Source of the DNA: Arsenicibacter sp965247375
Lineage (GTDB): Bacteria; Bacteroidota; Bacteroidia; Cytophagales; Spirosomataceae
Length of the DNA: 64,000 bases
Direction of reading: 5' to 3'
Assembly: GCA_965247375.1 (NCBI GenBank)
Contig: CBDFHU010000082.1
Coordinates: 1 to 64,000 of the forward strand
This document shows, piece after piece, positions 1-8,472 of the stretch (position 1 is its first letter; each line of letters starts with the position of its first letter). A program made the position numbers and the translations under genes. Below the pieces are notes generated by a model, which had not been told where the DNA came from, searched no databases, and saw only the letters and a list, made by a program, of their open reading frames with translations.

Positions 1-1108
1 TGGTAATACACGCAACGGGACCGGGCCGGGCGGACGCTATTATCCGGTACACTCAATCCGGGATGACTGGCAGGTCTATGATGAAGCCAACAAAGCCTAT
101 ATCCCGTTTATTGTCGAGCAGCATAGTGAATTGCCTTCGGTGAGTGCGTTTATCGATCTGGAAAGTAACCGGAACTATAAGTTGCTGGTCTGGAGTGAGG
201 AGGACTGTTATGTATTTCTGGATGCAGCGCTGAAGCAAAAACTGCCGGGGGGAAGCTGGCTGGTGATGAGCATCGACAGCCTGTACCGGGTATACCGGAA
301 ACCACAGATTTTTCTGACACTTTACGGCCCTCCGGGAATTGAAAACAAACAGGCCTTTATCGGTTACCCGAAGTCTGCCAGTCAGAAGGCCGTAGTACTG
401 AGCGACGACAACCTGAGCGTATTGCCACGGCCACATACGGTCTACGACGATTTCTTTGGGCTGGCGCTGATTTTTCTGCTCGGTACGCATGCCTTCCTGT
501 TCACATTCTTCCGCCGTCCTTTTCTGAGTTTCTTCAGTCTGCACGATTTATTTGTCCTGCGTCTGCGCGACGAGCAGTTTGTGATCAACAAGCAACTGAA
601 CCGGGCAACCATCGCGTTTACGCTGAATCTTAGTTTTGTGATCGGGTTTCTGATAATGTTTGTCCAGGATCTGGATATCGACGTGTTTGCGTCGCGTACC
701 CTCATGTTGCAGGGGCGCCAGCTGCCGTCGCTGATCGTTGATTTTTTCCTGGTTAGCGGAATTGCCTTTTTATTGATGATGGGAAAATACGTTGCACTGC
801 AGTCAATCGGTAGTTTATATCGTCTGGAGAGTATAACGAATCTACATTATTTTAAAATTCTTCAGGCTTCTTGTATTTTCTTTCCCACAATCGCAATACT
901 ACTTACTGCGTTGGTTTTCAACATACACGACCCGGCGTCGATAGGGGCTTACCTGCAAATCCCGTTTATAATATTCTATGTCGGACGCCTTGTATTGCTA
1001 TACGTTGTATTTACAAATGCAGCATCAGTAAAAAGTCTCTATTTAATTTCGTACCTTTGCATCGTAGAATTAGTGCCCTTGCTCATTGGGGTGCGCTTTG
1101 CACTTTGA
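1..1108 (+). CDS. DUF4271 family membrane protein, 5' end outside window
   Basis: The reading frame is open from the first bases of the window, so the true start lies upstream; the first in-window start-like codon is a TTG at 131 and is unlikely to be the real one. About six hydrophobic segments follow a soluble N-terminal part (starting near bases 440, 600, 730, 860, 950 and 1030). This matches the DUF4271 family of Bacteroidota, integral membrane proteins of unknown function commonly found just before uroporphyrinogen-III synthase, as here (hemD begins 49 bases after the stop). The biochemical role is unknown. The end of the gene contains a candidate promoter for hemD. Confidence 0.8.
   Translation, partial: GNTRNGTGPGGRYYPVHSIRDDWQVYDEANKAYIPFIVEQHSELPSVSAFIDLESNRNYKLLVWSEEDCYVFLDAALKQKLPGGSWLVMSIDSLYRVYRKPQIFLTLYGPPGIENKQAFIGYPKSASQKAVVLSDDNLSVLPRPHTVYDDFFGLALIFLLGTHAFLFTFFRRPFLSFFSLHDLFVLRLRDEQFVINKQLNRATIAFTLNLSFVIGFLIMFVQDLDIDVFASRTLMLQGRQLPSLIVDFFLVSGIAFLLMMGKYVALQSIGSLYRLESITNLHYFKILQASCIFFPTIAILLTALVFNIHDPASIGAYLQIPFIIFYVGRLVLLYVVFTNAASVKSLYLISYLCIVELVPLLIGVRFAL
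1052..1059 (+). promoter_or_regulatory. candidate Bacteroidota -7 promoter element for hemD
   Basis: TACCTTTG fits the Bacteroidota sigma-70 -7 consensus TAnnTTTG and is followed by CA as is common. It lies inside the last codons of the upstream DUF4271 gene, 99 bases before the hemD start. No clear -33 TTG is seen at the usual distance, so this is tentative. Confidence 0.4.
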
Positions 1109-1157
1109 GCACTTCCTTTGCGGCATCCGACTCTGAACGTCAAAAGAAGTATTGTCA

Positions 1158-1943
1158 ATGAATGAAATAAGCACGCAGTCATCGGCAAGCCGGCTGACAA
1201 AAGTTTCCAAAGTACTGGTAACCCAGTCACGGCCCGCTGACGAGAAATCTCCTTACTTCGACTTAGCCAGTAAATTTAACATCACCATTGATTTCCGGCC
1301 GTTTATTCAAATTCAAGGCGTATCGTATAAAGATTTCCGTAGACAAAAGATAAACATCCTCGATCATACGGCTATCATTTTCACCAGCCGGAATGCGATC
1401 GATCATTTTTTCCGGATCTGTCAGGAAGGCCGTATCGAAGTACCGGCCGACATGAAATATTTCTGTATTTCTGAGCAGACGGCAAATTATTTACAGAAGT
1501 ATATCGTCATCCGGAAGCGCAAGATTTTTTCAGGCACTAAAACGGCTGTTGAGCTTTTTGATCTGATTAAAAAGCACAAGACAGAGAAGTTTTTATTCCC
1601 GTGCTCGAATATCCGGCACAACGATATTCCTGAGTTTATGGATATCAGCGGGCTGCATCTGACCGAAGCAGTAATGTACGAGACGGTATCGACGGATTTG
1701 TCCGATGTCGATATTCAGTCATTCGATATCATTGCCTTTTTCAGCCCGTCAGGCGTTACCTCGCTGTTCAATAACTTTCCGGAGTTTAAACAAAACGACA
1801 TTCGTATGGCGGCTTTCGGGCCGACAACAGCCAAGGCGATTACAGAGGCCGGCTTAATCCTTGATATTGAGGCTCCGTTGCCAAATGCACCGTCGATGAC
1901 CGGCGCGCTGGAGTTATATATCAAAAAGGCCAACAATCTGTAG
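1158..1943 (+). CDS. hemD: uroporphyrinogen-III synthase
   Basis: Predicted uroporphyrinogen-III synthase (261 residues), which cyclises hydroxymethylbilane with inversion of ring D in haem/sirohaem biosynthesis in the cytosol. The family is poorly conserved, but the bilobal pattern is visible: an N-terminal VLVTQSRP strand, IIFTSRNAIDHFF in the first domain, and FFSPSGVTSLF plus AAFGPTTAKAI in the second, which are family landmarks. The ATG at 1158 is preferred over an in-frame TTG at 1152. The order DUF4271-hemD is widespread in Bacteroidota. A strong terminator follows, separating it from the secretion genes downstream. Confidence 0.9.
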   Translation: MNEISTQSSASRLTKVSKVLVTQSRPADEKSPYFDLASKFNITIDFRPFIQIQGVSYKDFRRQKINILDHTAIIFTSRNAIDHFFRICQEGRIEVPADMKYFCISEQTANYLQKYIVIRKRKIFSGTKTAVELFDLIKKHKTEKFLFPCSNIRHNDIPEFMDISGLHLTEAVMYETVSTDLSDVDIQSFDIIAFFSPSGVTSLFNNFPEFKQNDIRMAAFGPTTAKAITEAGLILDIEAPLPNAPSMTGALELYIKKANNL

Positions 1944-1959
1944 GGATAGTGAGTTAAGG

Positions 1960-1995
1960 AAGAGGTCGGATTTTAGAGATTCGACCTCTTTTTTT
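1960..1995 (+). terminator. intrinsic terminator after hemD
   Basis: A 9-bp perfect stem (AAGAGGTCG / CGACCTCTT, loop of 13) is followed directly by a run of T residues to 1995. Confidence 0.85.
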
Positions 1996-2171
1996 GTGCC
2001 AATAATTTCAGAGATTTGGCGTTTAAGAAATAAGTCGAACAAAACCGGAAGTTAACAGCACTCAGAAAATCAGATTACTTGCGTAGATCAGCGGAGGTAA
2101 AGCATAAAAAGTGGGCTGAATTTCTAAATTGCGTTAATTATTACCCGAACTCAATCCCTTAAAAGTCGAAT

Positions 2172-3143
2172 ATGGGGCGCATACTTTACGTTTTTACGTG
2201 CTTACTGCTTGGCGTGTCGTATGTTTCATACGGTCAGAATGATCCGCAGTTCAGCTTATTCATGTTTAACCCGTTGTACTACAATCCGGCTGCTGCCGGT
2301 TCGGAAGGTGTCAGCCGGTTTCAGCTGACACACCGTACGCAATGGGCTGGCTATCAGTCAACCTATAATGATGGTGGCGCGCCCGGCACCCAATTGCTTT
2401 CCTTCAATACACCGCTCACCAAAATCAAAAGCGGAGTAGGCGTTTACCTGTTAAATGATAAGCTGGGGCCGTTTATTAACCAGGCAGCAGAAGTATCGTA
2501 TGCCTACCGGATTAACCTGAAGCAGGGTACGCTGGCCATTGGCGCCCAGGCCGGTCTGTATGCCCGTGGTATAGATTATGCTAAGCTCCGTGCTGCCGAC
2601 CCTACAGATCCGCTGCTACCAACCGGCCGTTTTATGGAAACCCGTCCCGACATTGGAGCCGGCGTATATTATAACACCATTGATTACTGGATCGGTGCGA
2701 GCGTTGTCCACCTGAACAATGCAAGTGCTACACTTGACAACGGCCGTTCAATCATTCCGCAGAGCAAAACCGCTTATTTATCGGCCGGTTACCGGCTGGG
2801 TATCGGTTACGATCTGGATGTACAGCCGTCTATTTTATACCAATATGTGGTTGATCCGCAGCCCAACGTTAAAGCCTCATCAATCAGCGGGAATATCCTG
2901 CTGACATACGATACCCGTTACTGGCTTGGGGTATCCTACCGGCAGGGGGATGCCTTCTCGGGTACAATCGGGGTAAATCTCCTGGCTAATAAGTCATTGC
3001 GGTTAGGCTATGCCTTCGATTTTACCACAAACTCATATGTAGGCAAGAGCCCGGGGTCACACGAAATTCTGGTGAGCTACAATTTGCCAACGCCGGACGG
3101 TCGTAAAAGGCCGGTTGTACGGACACCCCGGTTCCGGTATTAA
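2172..3143 (+). CDS. PorP/SprF family type IX secretion membrane protein
   Basis: A 323-residue outer-membrane protein of the PorP/SprF family. An N-terminal signal peptide (about residues 1-21) precedes the family hallmark DPQFSLFMFNPLYYNPAAAG and the following HRTQWAGYQ block; the rest alternates hydrophobic and polar residues as a beta-barrel does. PorP/SprF proteins work with the type IX secretion system, anchoring or exporting particular surface proteins such as gliding adhesins. It lies directly upstream of gldKLMN, the place where porP is usually found, so it probably serves the core machine; because Bacteroidota carry several paralogues I do not assign a specific symbol. Confidence 0.9.
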   Translation: MGRILYVFTCLLLGVSYVSYGQNDPQFSLFMFNPLYYNPAAAGSEGVSRFQLTHRTQWAGYQSTYNDGGAPGTQLLSFNTPLTKIKSGVGVYLLNDKLGPFINQAAEVSYAYRINLKQGTLAIGAQAGLYARGIDYAKLRAADPTDPLLPTGRFMETRPDIGAGVYYNTIDYWIGASVVHLNNASATLDNGRSIIPQSKTAYLSAGYRLGIGYDLDVQPSILYQYVVDPQPNVKASSISGNILLTYDTRYWLGVSYRQGDAFSGTIGVNLLANKSLRLGYAFDFTTNSYVGKSPGSHEILVSYNLPTPDGRKRPVVRTPRFRY

Positions 3144-3455
3144 CAGAAAGGGAAACAGGAATGCTATTCGTACGTTGAGGATCCAAACACTTCATAGTCA
3201 GTATAAAAAGGAACTAAATGAAGGTTTTGGATATAAAAAACGGGATTATCAACAAATTGGCAGAATTATTGTTAGGCTGTTTGCAGTGTGGGTTGTATTT
3301 TTGAGGTGATTGGGCTGACTGACAGGGGTTGACAATAGCCGGAATCAGGTCGTTGCACAGAATTATTGCAATAAAAAAGTAGAGCATACAATAACCGTAC
3401 TGATTTTCGTTTTTAGTTCGGTCTTGCACAAGAAGGATTTAACGTACCAATAAAG
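3144..3455. other. 312-bp gene-free stretch between porP-like gene and gldK
   Basis: No convincing coding sequence is seen. The only recognisable element is a candidate -7 promoter box at 3296-3303. The stretch is more AT-rich than the flanking genes. Confidence 0.5.
3296..3303 (+). promoter_or_regulatory. candidate -7 promoter element upstream of gldK
   Basis: TATTTTTG matches TAnnTTTG. A possible -33 TTG at 3269-3271 is 24 bases away, somewhat longer than usual. If used, it would give gldK a leader of about 145 bases. Confidence 0.3.
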
Positions 3456-4622
3456 ATGAAGTACAACTGGTTGACAATTCGCGCAACTCGCGGGGTAATG
3501 GTCGCGGCAGTGGTTCTGCTGATGCAGAGTTGCGGCTTTATCAAATCCAAGTTTGGGGGTGGCAAAGGTGGTAGTGGCGAAGTAGGGGTTAATAACGGTG
3601 AAGTAACCGCTGACAAAGGCCGGAAAGGCTGGAAGCAGACAACTCCTTACGGAATGGTTCTTATCCCATCTGGCTCGTTTATTATGGGTCAGGCTGACGA
3701 AGATGTTGCTGCTACTCAAATCAACATGAATCGCCGGGTGACCATCAGTTCATTCTACATGGATGATACGGAGATCACCAACCATGAGTATCGTCAGTAT
3801 GTCAATGCACTACTGGCTGATTCGGTATCTGTTCTGGGAGAAGAAGAGATTATGACAAAGTTTTATCCGGATACTACTGTCTGGAAAAATGACTTTACCT
3901 ATCACAACGGTGACCCGATGCTGGAGTATTACTATACACACCCGGCATTTGACACCTATCCGGTGGTTGGTGTAAGCTGGAAAGCCGCACAGCATTTCTG
4001 TAACTGGCGTACCTCGCTTTATAACGACTACCGTACCAAAGAGGGCATGTTTCAGTCACCACGTTTCCGCCTGCCATCAGAGGCTGAATGGGAATGGGCA
4101 GCCCGTGGTGGTAAAAACGGAGCCAAATATCCATGGGGTAACCCATACGTAGCAAACGGTAAAGGCTGCTATCTGGCTAACTTCAAGCCACAGCGTGGTA
4201 ACTTCGATGCCGACGGGTATCCATACACCGCACCGGCGAATGCCTACAACGCCAACGAATATGGCCTGTACAACATGGCCGGTAACGTAGCTGAGTGGTG
4301 CCGTGATGCCTATGCTGATAACAGTAATGCTATTGTCTGGGATATGAACCCTGATAATCAGAATCCGGATGAGCCTCGTAAAGTAGTTCGCGGCGGTTCA
4401 TGGAAGGACATTGCGTACTATCTGGAAACAGGTACACGTTATTACGAATACGAAGATGCAAAACGTTCTTACATCGGGTTCCGTTGCGTAATGGATAACC
4501 TCGAAGGTCGTGCCGCTTCGGCGCGCGGAGGCGGACGCAGCAGCGGACGTTCAAGCGCCAGCAGCAAGAGCAGTAAGAGCAGCGGAGGTGGCAGTGGTCG
4601 TGGAGGAAGCAGTCGTAAATAA
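3456..4622 (+). CDS. gldK: T9SS/gliding lipoprotein GldK
   Basis: A 388-residue predicted lipoprotein of the type IX secretion system. A signal segment ends at a lipobox-like MQSC with Cys26. The main domain (about residues 60-350) is of the formylglycine-generating-enzyme/SUMF1 type: MVLIPSGSFIMG, WEWAARGG, YGLYNMAGNVAEW and VRGGSW are all present. GldK/PorK forms the periplasmic ring with GldN under the outer membrane. The C-terminal 35 residues are an unusual low-complexity Ser/Gly/Arg/Lys tail. It heads the gldKLMN cluster, 63 bases before gldL. Confidence 0.96.
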   Translation: MKYNWLTIRATRGVMVAAVVLLMQSCGFIKSKFGGGKGGSGEVGVNNGEVTADKGRKGWKQTTPYGMVLIPSGSFIMGQADEDVAATQINMNRRVTISSFYMDDTEITNHEYRQYVNALLADSVSVLGEEEIMTKFYPDTTVWKNDFTYHNGDPMLEYYYTHPAFDTYPVVGVSWKAAQHFCNWRTSLYNDYRTKEGMFQSPRFRLPSEAEWEWAARGGKNGAKYPWGNPYVANGKGCYLANFKPQRGNFDADGYPYTAPANAYNANEYGLYNMAGNVAEWCRDAYADNSNAIVWDMNPDNQNPDEPRKVVRGGSWKDIAYYLETGTRYYEYEDAKRSYIGFRCVMDNLEGRAASARGGGRSSGRSSASSKSSKSSGGGSGRGGSSRK

Positions 4623-4685
4623 GCCTTAAGATTTTTCCTTTCATACAATCAATCAATTACCCATTTTAACAGTTTCCCTTTCATC

Positions 4686-5505
4686 ATGGCAGCAGGAAAA
4701 ACTAACTTTTTCTGGGATCGTCTAGTACCAACCATTTACAGTGCCGGAGCCGCAATCGTAGTATTAGGCGCCATGGCCAAAATTCAGCATATTACATCGC
4801 TCAGCTGGCTTCTGACAGCGGGTCTGATTATCGAAGCCGTTATCTTCGGTTTGTATGCTTTCCAAAGTTTCCTGTTCCCTGTTGCTTCATCTGATTACGA
4901 GTGGGAGCGCGTTTATCCTGAACTGGCAAAAGACTACAAGGGCGAAGCCCGTAAGGCTGTTGCTCAGGCACCGCAGGCGAATGGTTTGACTGCTAACATG
5001 GACCAGATGCTGGCTCAGGCGAAAATTACGCCGGACGTATTCGAAAAGCTTGGTACCGGCTTCCGCACTTTGTCAGACAGCGTATCAAAAATGCGTGACA
5101 TCAGCGATGCAACGGTAAGCTACCAACGACTATGCCCGTAACGTAAAAACAGCGGCTCAGGCTATTTCTGACATGAACAAGTCATATGGCACCGCTATAA
5201 CGGCCATGAACGCCATGGCAGATGCCACAACTGACGCGAAAGAATACCGCACTCAGTTCCAGAAAGTAACCCAAAGCATGGGCGCGCTGAACGCCGTTTA
5301 CGAACTGGAATTACAGGACACAAACAAACACCTGAAAGCTATGAATGCTTTCTATGGTAATCTGTCTGCGGCGATGCAGAATATGGCTGATGCCAGCCGG
5401 GATACGCAGCAGTTCAAAAATGAGCTGTCTAAACTGACCGGTAACCTGACGTCGCTCAACAACGTTTATGGCAGCATGTTGACTGCTATGCGCGGACAGA
5501 AATAA
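4686..5505 (+). pseudogene. gldL: gldL, T9SS motor protein, with apparent one-base frameshift
   Basis: GldL is the inner-membrane motor partner of GldM that turns proton flow into motion for secretion and gliding. The first part (from 4686) has two membrane helices, the second carrying the membrane-embedded Glu50 that corresponds to the proton-path glutamate of GldL. In this frame the protein ends early at 5141. The expected continuation (ATNDYARNVKTAAQ, then MNKSYGTAITAMNAMADATT) is found in the +1 frame from 5119 to 5505. Removing one A from GTAAGC at 5117-5118 restores one frame of about 272 residues, the normal family length. Either the sequence has a one-base insertion error or the gene is truly broken; gldK, gldM and gldN are intact. 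Confidence 0.88.
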
Positions 5506-5523
5506 AAGCAAGGTATTAAGTGA

Positions 5524-5573
5524 CAGCGTTTTAGGGCAGGAGTCTTCCGGCTTTAAAACGCTGATCGTTAAAA
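5524..5573 (+). repeat. inverted repeat in the gldL-gldM gap
   Basis: A perfect 10-bp inverted repeat (CAGCGTTTTA / TAAAACGCTG) with a 30-base loop fills the gap between gldL and gldM. There is no T run, so it is more likely a processing or attenuation hairpin than a terminator. Confidence 0.5.
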
Positions 5574-5607
5574 CACTAAACTTCACCAAGAAAAGTACCC
5601 ATAGTAT

Positions 5608-7197
5608 ATGGCAGGTGCAAAAGAATCACCCCGTCAGAAGATGATCGGGATGATGTATCTGGTTTTGACCGCGCTGTTGGCCCTTCAGGTCACATCGGCC
5701 ATTCTGGAAAAATTCATTGTCCTCAATAATAGCCTTGAGCAGTCAACGGGGGCTGTAAACCAGGCAAACGACCAGCGGCTGAAGAGCATTCAGGCAGCCG
5801 TTGAAAAAGCCGGTAATCGTCCGAACGACGTTGCCGTATTCAAACAAGCCGGTGATGTTCGCCAGATTACGTCGGCGATCATCGGGGAAATTGACCAGCT
5901 GAAACAGCGGATCGTTGAAGAAGCAGGTGGTGGCCTCGACGAAACCGGTCATATCAAAAACGCCAGCGAAGAAGAAAAAGTAGCGCAGATCATGGTGGGT
6001 CTTAACCGGAATGGTTCGGCTTATCAGCTCCAGAAAAATCTGGACGGCTATCTGCAGAACATGGGTAAATATTCGGCAACGAAATACCCGTCACTGGCTA
6101 CAGACGGCAAAGACGATCCGATCGCCAGCCGTTCTCCGGAGCAGCGTACCAAAGATTTTGCTGAACTGAACTTTGCCCAGACGCCGGTCCCGGCTGCTTT
6201 GGCGGTATTGAGCCAGAAACAAGCTGAAATCCGCCGGATTGAAGGTGAAACACTGAGCGCCCTGGCCCAGAAAGTAGGTGCCGAAGACGTTAAGTTCGAC
6301 CAGATCTCAGCCATGCTGAGCATGGAATCGAAAGTGGTTGTAGCCGGTACGAAGTTCAAGGGTGAAATGTTCCTGGCGGCTTCGTCATCAGGTATTACGC
6401 CACGAATGAGCCTCAGCGGTGCACCGGTACGGATGGATGGCGGTAAAGGTATTATCGAGTTTACGGCACAGGGTGGTGCATACGACAAGAACGGTCTTGC
6501 CCGCCGCGTACTGACAGGTTCGATCAGTTACAACACGCCGGCCGGTATGAAAACGGTACCGCTTCAGGCTGAGTATTTTGTCGCTAAGCCTTCGTATCAG
6601 ATCGAAACCGGTACGTTACCTCCATTGTATTTAGGTTGCGCGAACAAACTAAGTGTGCAGAGCCCGCAGCTGGGTGCACTCTGGAATCCAAGCTTTACTG
6701 CTGATGGTGCGGCCGTTATCGAATCGGGCCAGAAAGGCAAGATTACGATTGTGCCAAGTGCGGCTAACGTAATGCTGAACATTAACAACGCCGGCAACCG
6801 GTTAGGCTCCGAGCCATTCCGCGTAAACCGTGTACCGAAACCGACAATCGAGTACTATCTGGGTGGTCAGAAAGCGGATAATGCAAAAGGCTTACCGGCA
6901 TCGAGCGCCCGTAACGTAAGAGTTGCCGCTATCGCTGATGAAAGCTTCAGAAATTACTCGCCGGATGATGCGAATTATCGGGTGACTGGTCTGACTGTTT
7001 CACTGGCACGTGGTACACGCCGTGTCAAAGCTGTAGAAATTAATGGGCCACAGGGTTCGCTGGGTGAGATCGGTGCAGAGGCGCAGCCGGGTGACCGTCT
7101 GATCATTGAAGTAAACGGTGTACAGCGCAAGAACTTCCGTGGTGAAATCAGCGATGTATCGATGGGTCGTCCAATGCAGTCAATCGGCCTGTATTAA
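5608..7197 (+). CDS. gldM: T9SS/gliding motor protein GldM
   Basis: A 529-residue GldM/PorM. It begins with MAGAKESPRQKMIGMMYLV, the family's highly conserved start, and has one membrane helix at about residues 12-33, followed by a long periplasmic part. GldM dimers span the periplasm as the shaft, linking the GldL motor in the inner membrane to the GldK/GldN ring. Domain signs include the helical D1 region (about 40-220) and the beta-rich D2-D4 domains ending in a VSMGRPMQSIGLY tail. Length is normal and the frame is intact. Confidence 0.97.
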   Translation: MAGAKESPRQKMIGMMYLVLTALLALQVTSAILEKFIVLNNSLEQSTGAVNQANDQRLKSIQAAVEKAGNRPNDVAVFKQAGDVRQITSAIIGEIDQLKQRIVEEAGGGLDETGHIKNASEEEKVAQIMVGLNRNGSAYQLQKNLDGYLQNMGKYSATKYPSLATDGKDDPIASRSPEQRTKDFAELNFAQTPVPAALAVLSQKQAEIRRIEGETLSALAQKVGAEDVKFDQISAMLSMESKVVVAGTKFKGEMFLAASSSGITPRMSLSGAPVRMDGGKGIIEFTAQGGAYDKNGLARRVLTGSISYNTPAGMKTVPLQAEYFVAKPSYQIETGTLPPLYLGCANKLSVQSPQLGALWNPSFTADGAAVIESGQKGKITIVPSAANVMLNINNAGNRLGSEPFRVNRVPKPTIEYYLGGQKADNAKGLPASSARNVRVAAIADESFRNYSPDDANYRVTGLTVSLARGTRRVKAVEINGPQGSLGEIGAEAQPGDRLIIEVNGVQRKNFRGEISDVSMGRPMQSIGLY

Positions 7198-7326
7198 GCC
7201 TGAAAATATAGTTGAGCGGGTATGAAAAATACTCGCTCAATATCCTAAAAATCAAATACTATTACCCCGTACTCCACGTTAGTAATAGTGAAAATGAAAG
7301 TCAGACAATATCAAGGATTGAAACGT

Positions 7327-8397
7327 ATGTTGCGAATCAACACGATAGCGGTAGCTGCCGGAACGGTAGTATCCGCCTTACTGGTGACAGGAGGTAGTGC
7401 GGTGGCGCAGGAGAAGGCCAGTAATGGTACAAACCCGCTTTCAGTACGGGCAATCAACGAGAACGACATCATGATGAAGAAAACCCTTTGGCGTCGGATC
7501 GACCTGAAGGAGAAGCAGAATCAGTCGATGTTCTCGAAGAATAACGAAATTTCAAAGTACCTGATCGAGGCGGTTAAAGCCGGTTTACTGGTACCTTACG
7601 AAAACGACTCGGTGAAAACGAAGATGGCGCCGGAGAAATTCCAGCAGCGTCTTGTCCAGCCGAATGCCACAGGTGGTCTGTCTGCCGAAGAAATTGCGGC
7701 TGGTTTTAAAGAAGACGGTGCTGCGGCAGGAGCCAACGATGGCTGGGATAAGCCAAAGAAAGAAGATCCGAAGAAAGTAGCGGACGATGGCTGGGGAACA
7801 CCGAAGAAAGAGGCTAAACCGGCCGACGATGGCTGGGGTACACCAGCTCCGAAGAAAAAAGCCACGGCTAAAAACGCGAAAGGCAAAAAAGGTGCTAAGC
7901 CGGTTCAGCCGGTAGAACCGCCTAAGCCGGCTGTTGATTCAGCCGCGCTGGCTGCTGCCGCGCCGAAGCCGATGTCATCGGATAACGAGTATCTGGCGCG
8001 TGAATTCAGTATTCTGGAAGTAAAAGAAGACTGGATTTTCGACCGGAAACGTTCACGGTTGTTCTACGACATTCAGACGGTAACGCTGTATCTGCCGGCT
8101 GACAAAAACCAGGCAGGTCTGGAGGTTCCGGTAGCCACGTTCAAATACAAGGACCTGGACCAACTGTTCCGCAGCGACCCTAAGAAATTTATCTGGTACA
8201 ACCCGCAGAACCAGGCACAGCACAAAAACCTGGCCGATGCTTTTGATCTCCGGTTATTCTATGGCCGTATCACCAAAGTATCAAACCCGCAGGATAATGA
8301 CCTGATCGGTATGTTCGGTGACCGCGATGGTCTGATGAAATCATACCAGACAGAGTACGAACTGATGGAAGTTGAGCACGGTCTCTGGGAATACTAA
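7327..8397 (+). CDS. gldN: T9SS/gliding protein GldN
   Basis: A 356-residue GldN/PorN, the periplasmic partner of GldK in the secretion ring. The ATG at 7327 is chosen because it gives a clean signal peptide (residues 1-28, ending SAVAQ) and has AAGGA nine bases upstream; an in-frame GTG at 7288 and ATG at 7294 are alternatives. Family signs are NDIMMKKTLWRRIDL near the N-terminus and the FSILEVKEDWIFDRKRSRL block. Residues 138-172 hold three copies of an acidic DGWGTPK-type repeat followed by a Lys/Ala/Pro-rich linker, which is an insertion between the conserved halves. Confidence 0.95.
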   Translation: MLRINTIAVAAGTVVSALLVTGGSAVAQEKASNGTNPLSVRAINENDIMMKKTLWRRIDLKEKQNQSMFSKNNEISKYLIEAVKAGLLVPYENDSVKTKMAPEKFQQRLVQPNATGGLSAEEIAAGFKEDGAAAGANDGWDKPKKEDPKKVADDGWGTPKKEAKPADDGWGTPAPKKKATAKNAKGKKGAKPVQPVEPPKPAVDSAALAAAAPKPMSSDNEYLAREFSILEVKEDWIFDRKRSRLFYDIQTVTLYLPADKNQAGLEVPVATFKYKDLDQLFRSDPKKFIWYNPQNQAQHKNLADAFDLRLFYGRITKVSNPQDNDLIGMFGDRDGLMKSYQTEYELMEVEHGLWEY

Positions 8398-8415
8398 GAT
8401 TCTTTCGGCTCATAA

Positions 8416-8456
8416 AAAAGCCGGAATCAGCATCTTGCTGATTCCGGCTTTTGCTT
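8416..8456. terminator. bidirectional terminator between gldN and the convergent lipoprotein gene
   Basis: A 17-bp perfect stem (AAAAGCCGGAATCAGCA and its complement, 3-base loop) is flanked by an A run on one side and T-rich sequence on the other, so it can stop transcription from both convergent genes. Confidence 0.88.
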
Positions 8457-8472
8457 TTACAGGGCTTAGCGC

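Noticed and set aside
48..560. Minus-strand frames at the left edge of the window
   Set aside because: They lie opposite the DUF4271 gene, whose frame is open and has the expected membrane helices.
5110..5125. Programmed ribosomal frameshift in gldL
   Set aside because: No slippery heptamer or downstream structure is apparent and the family is not known to use one; an insertion error or mutation is simpler.
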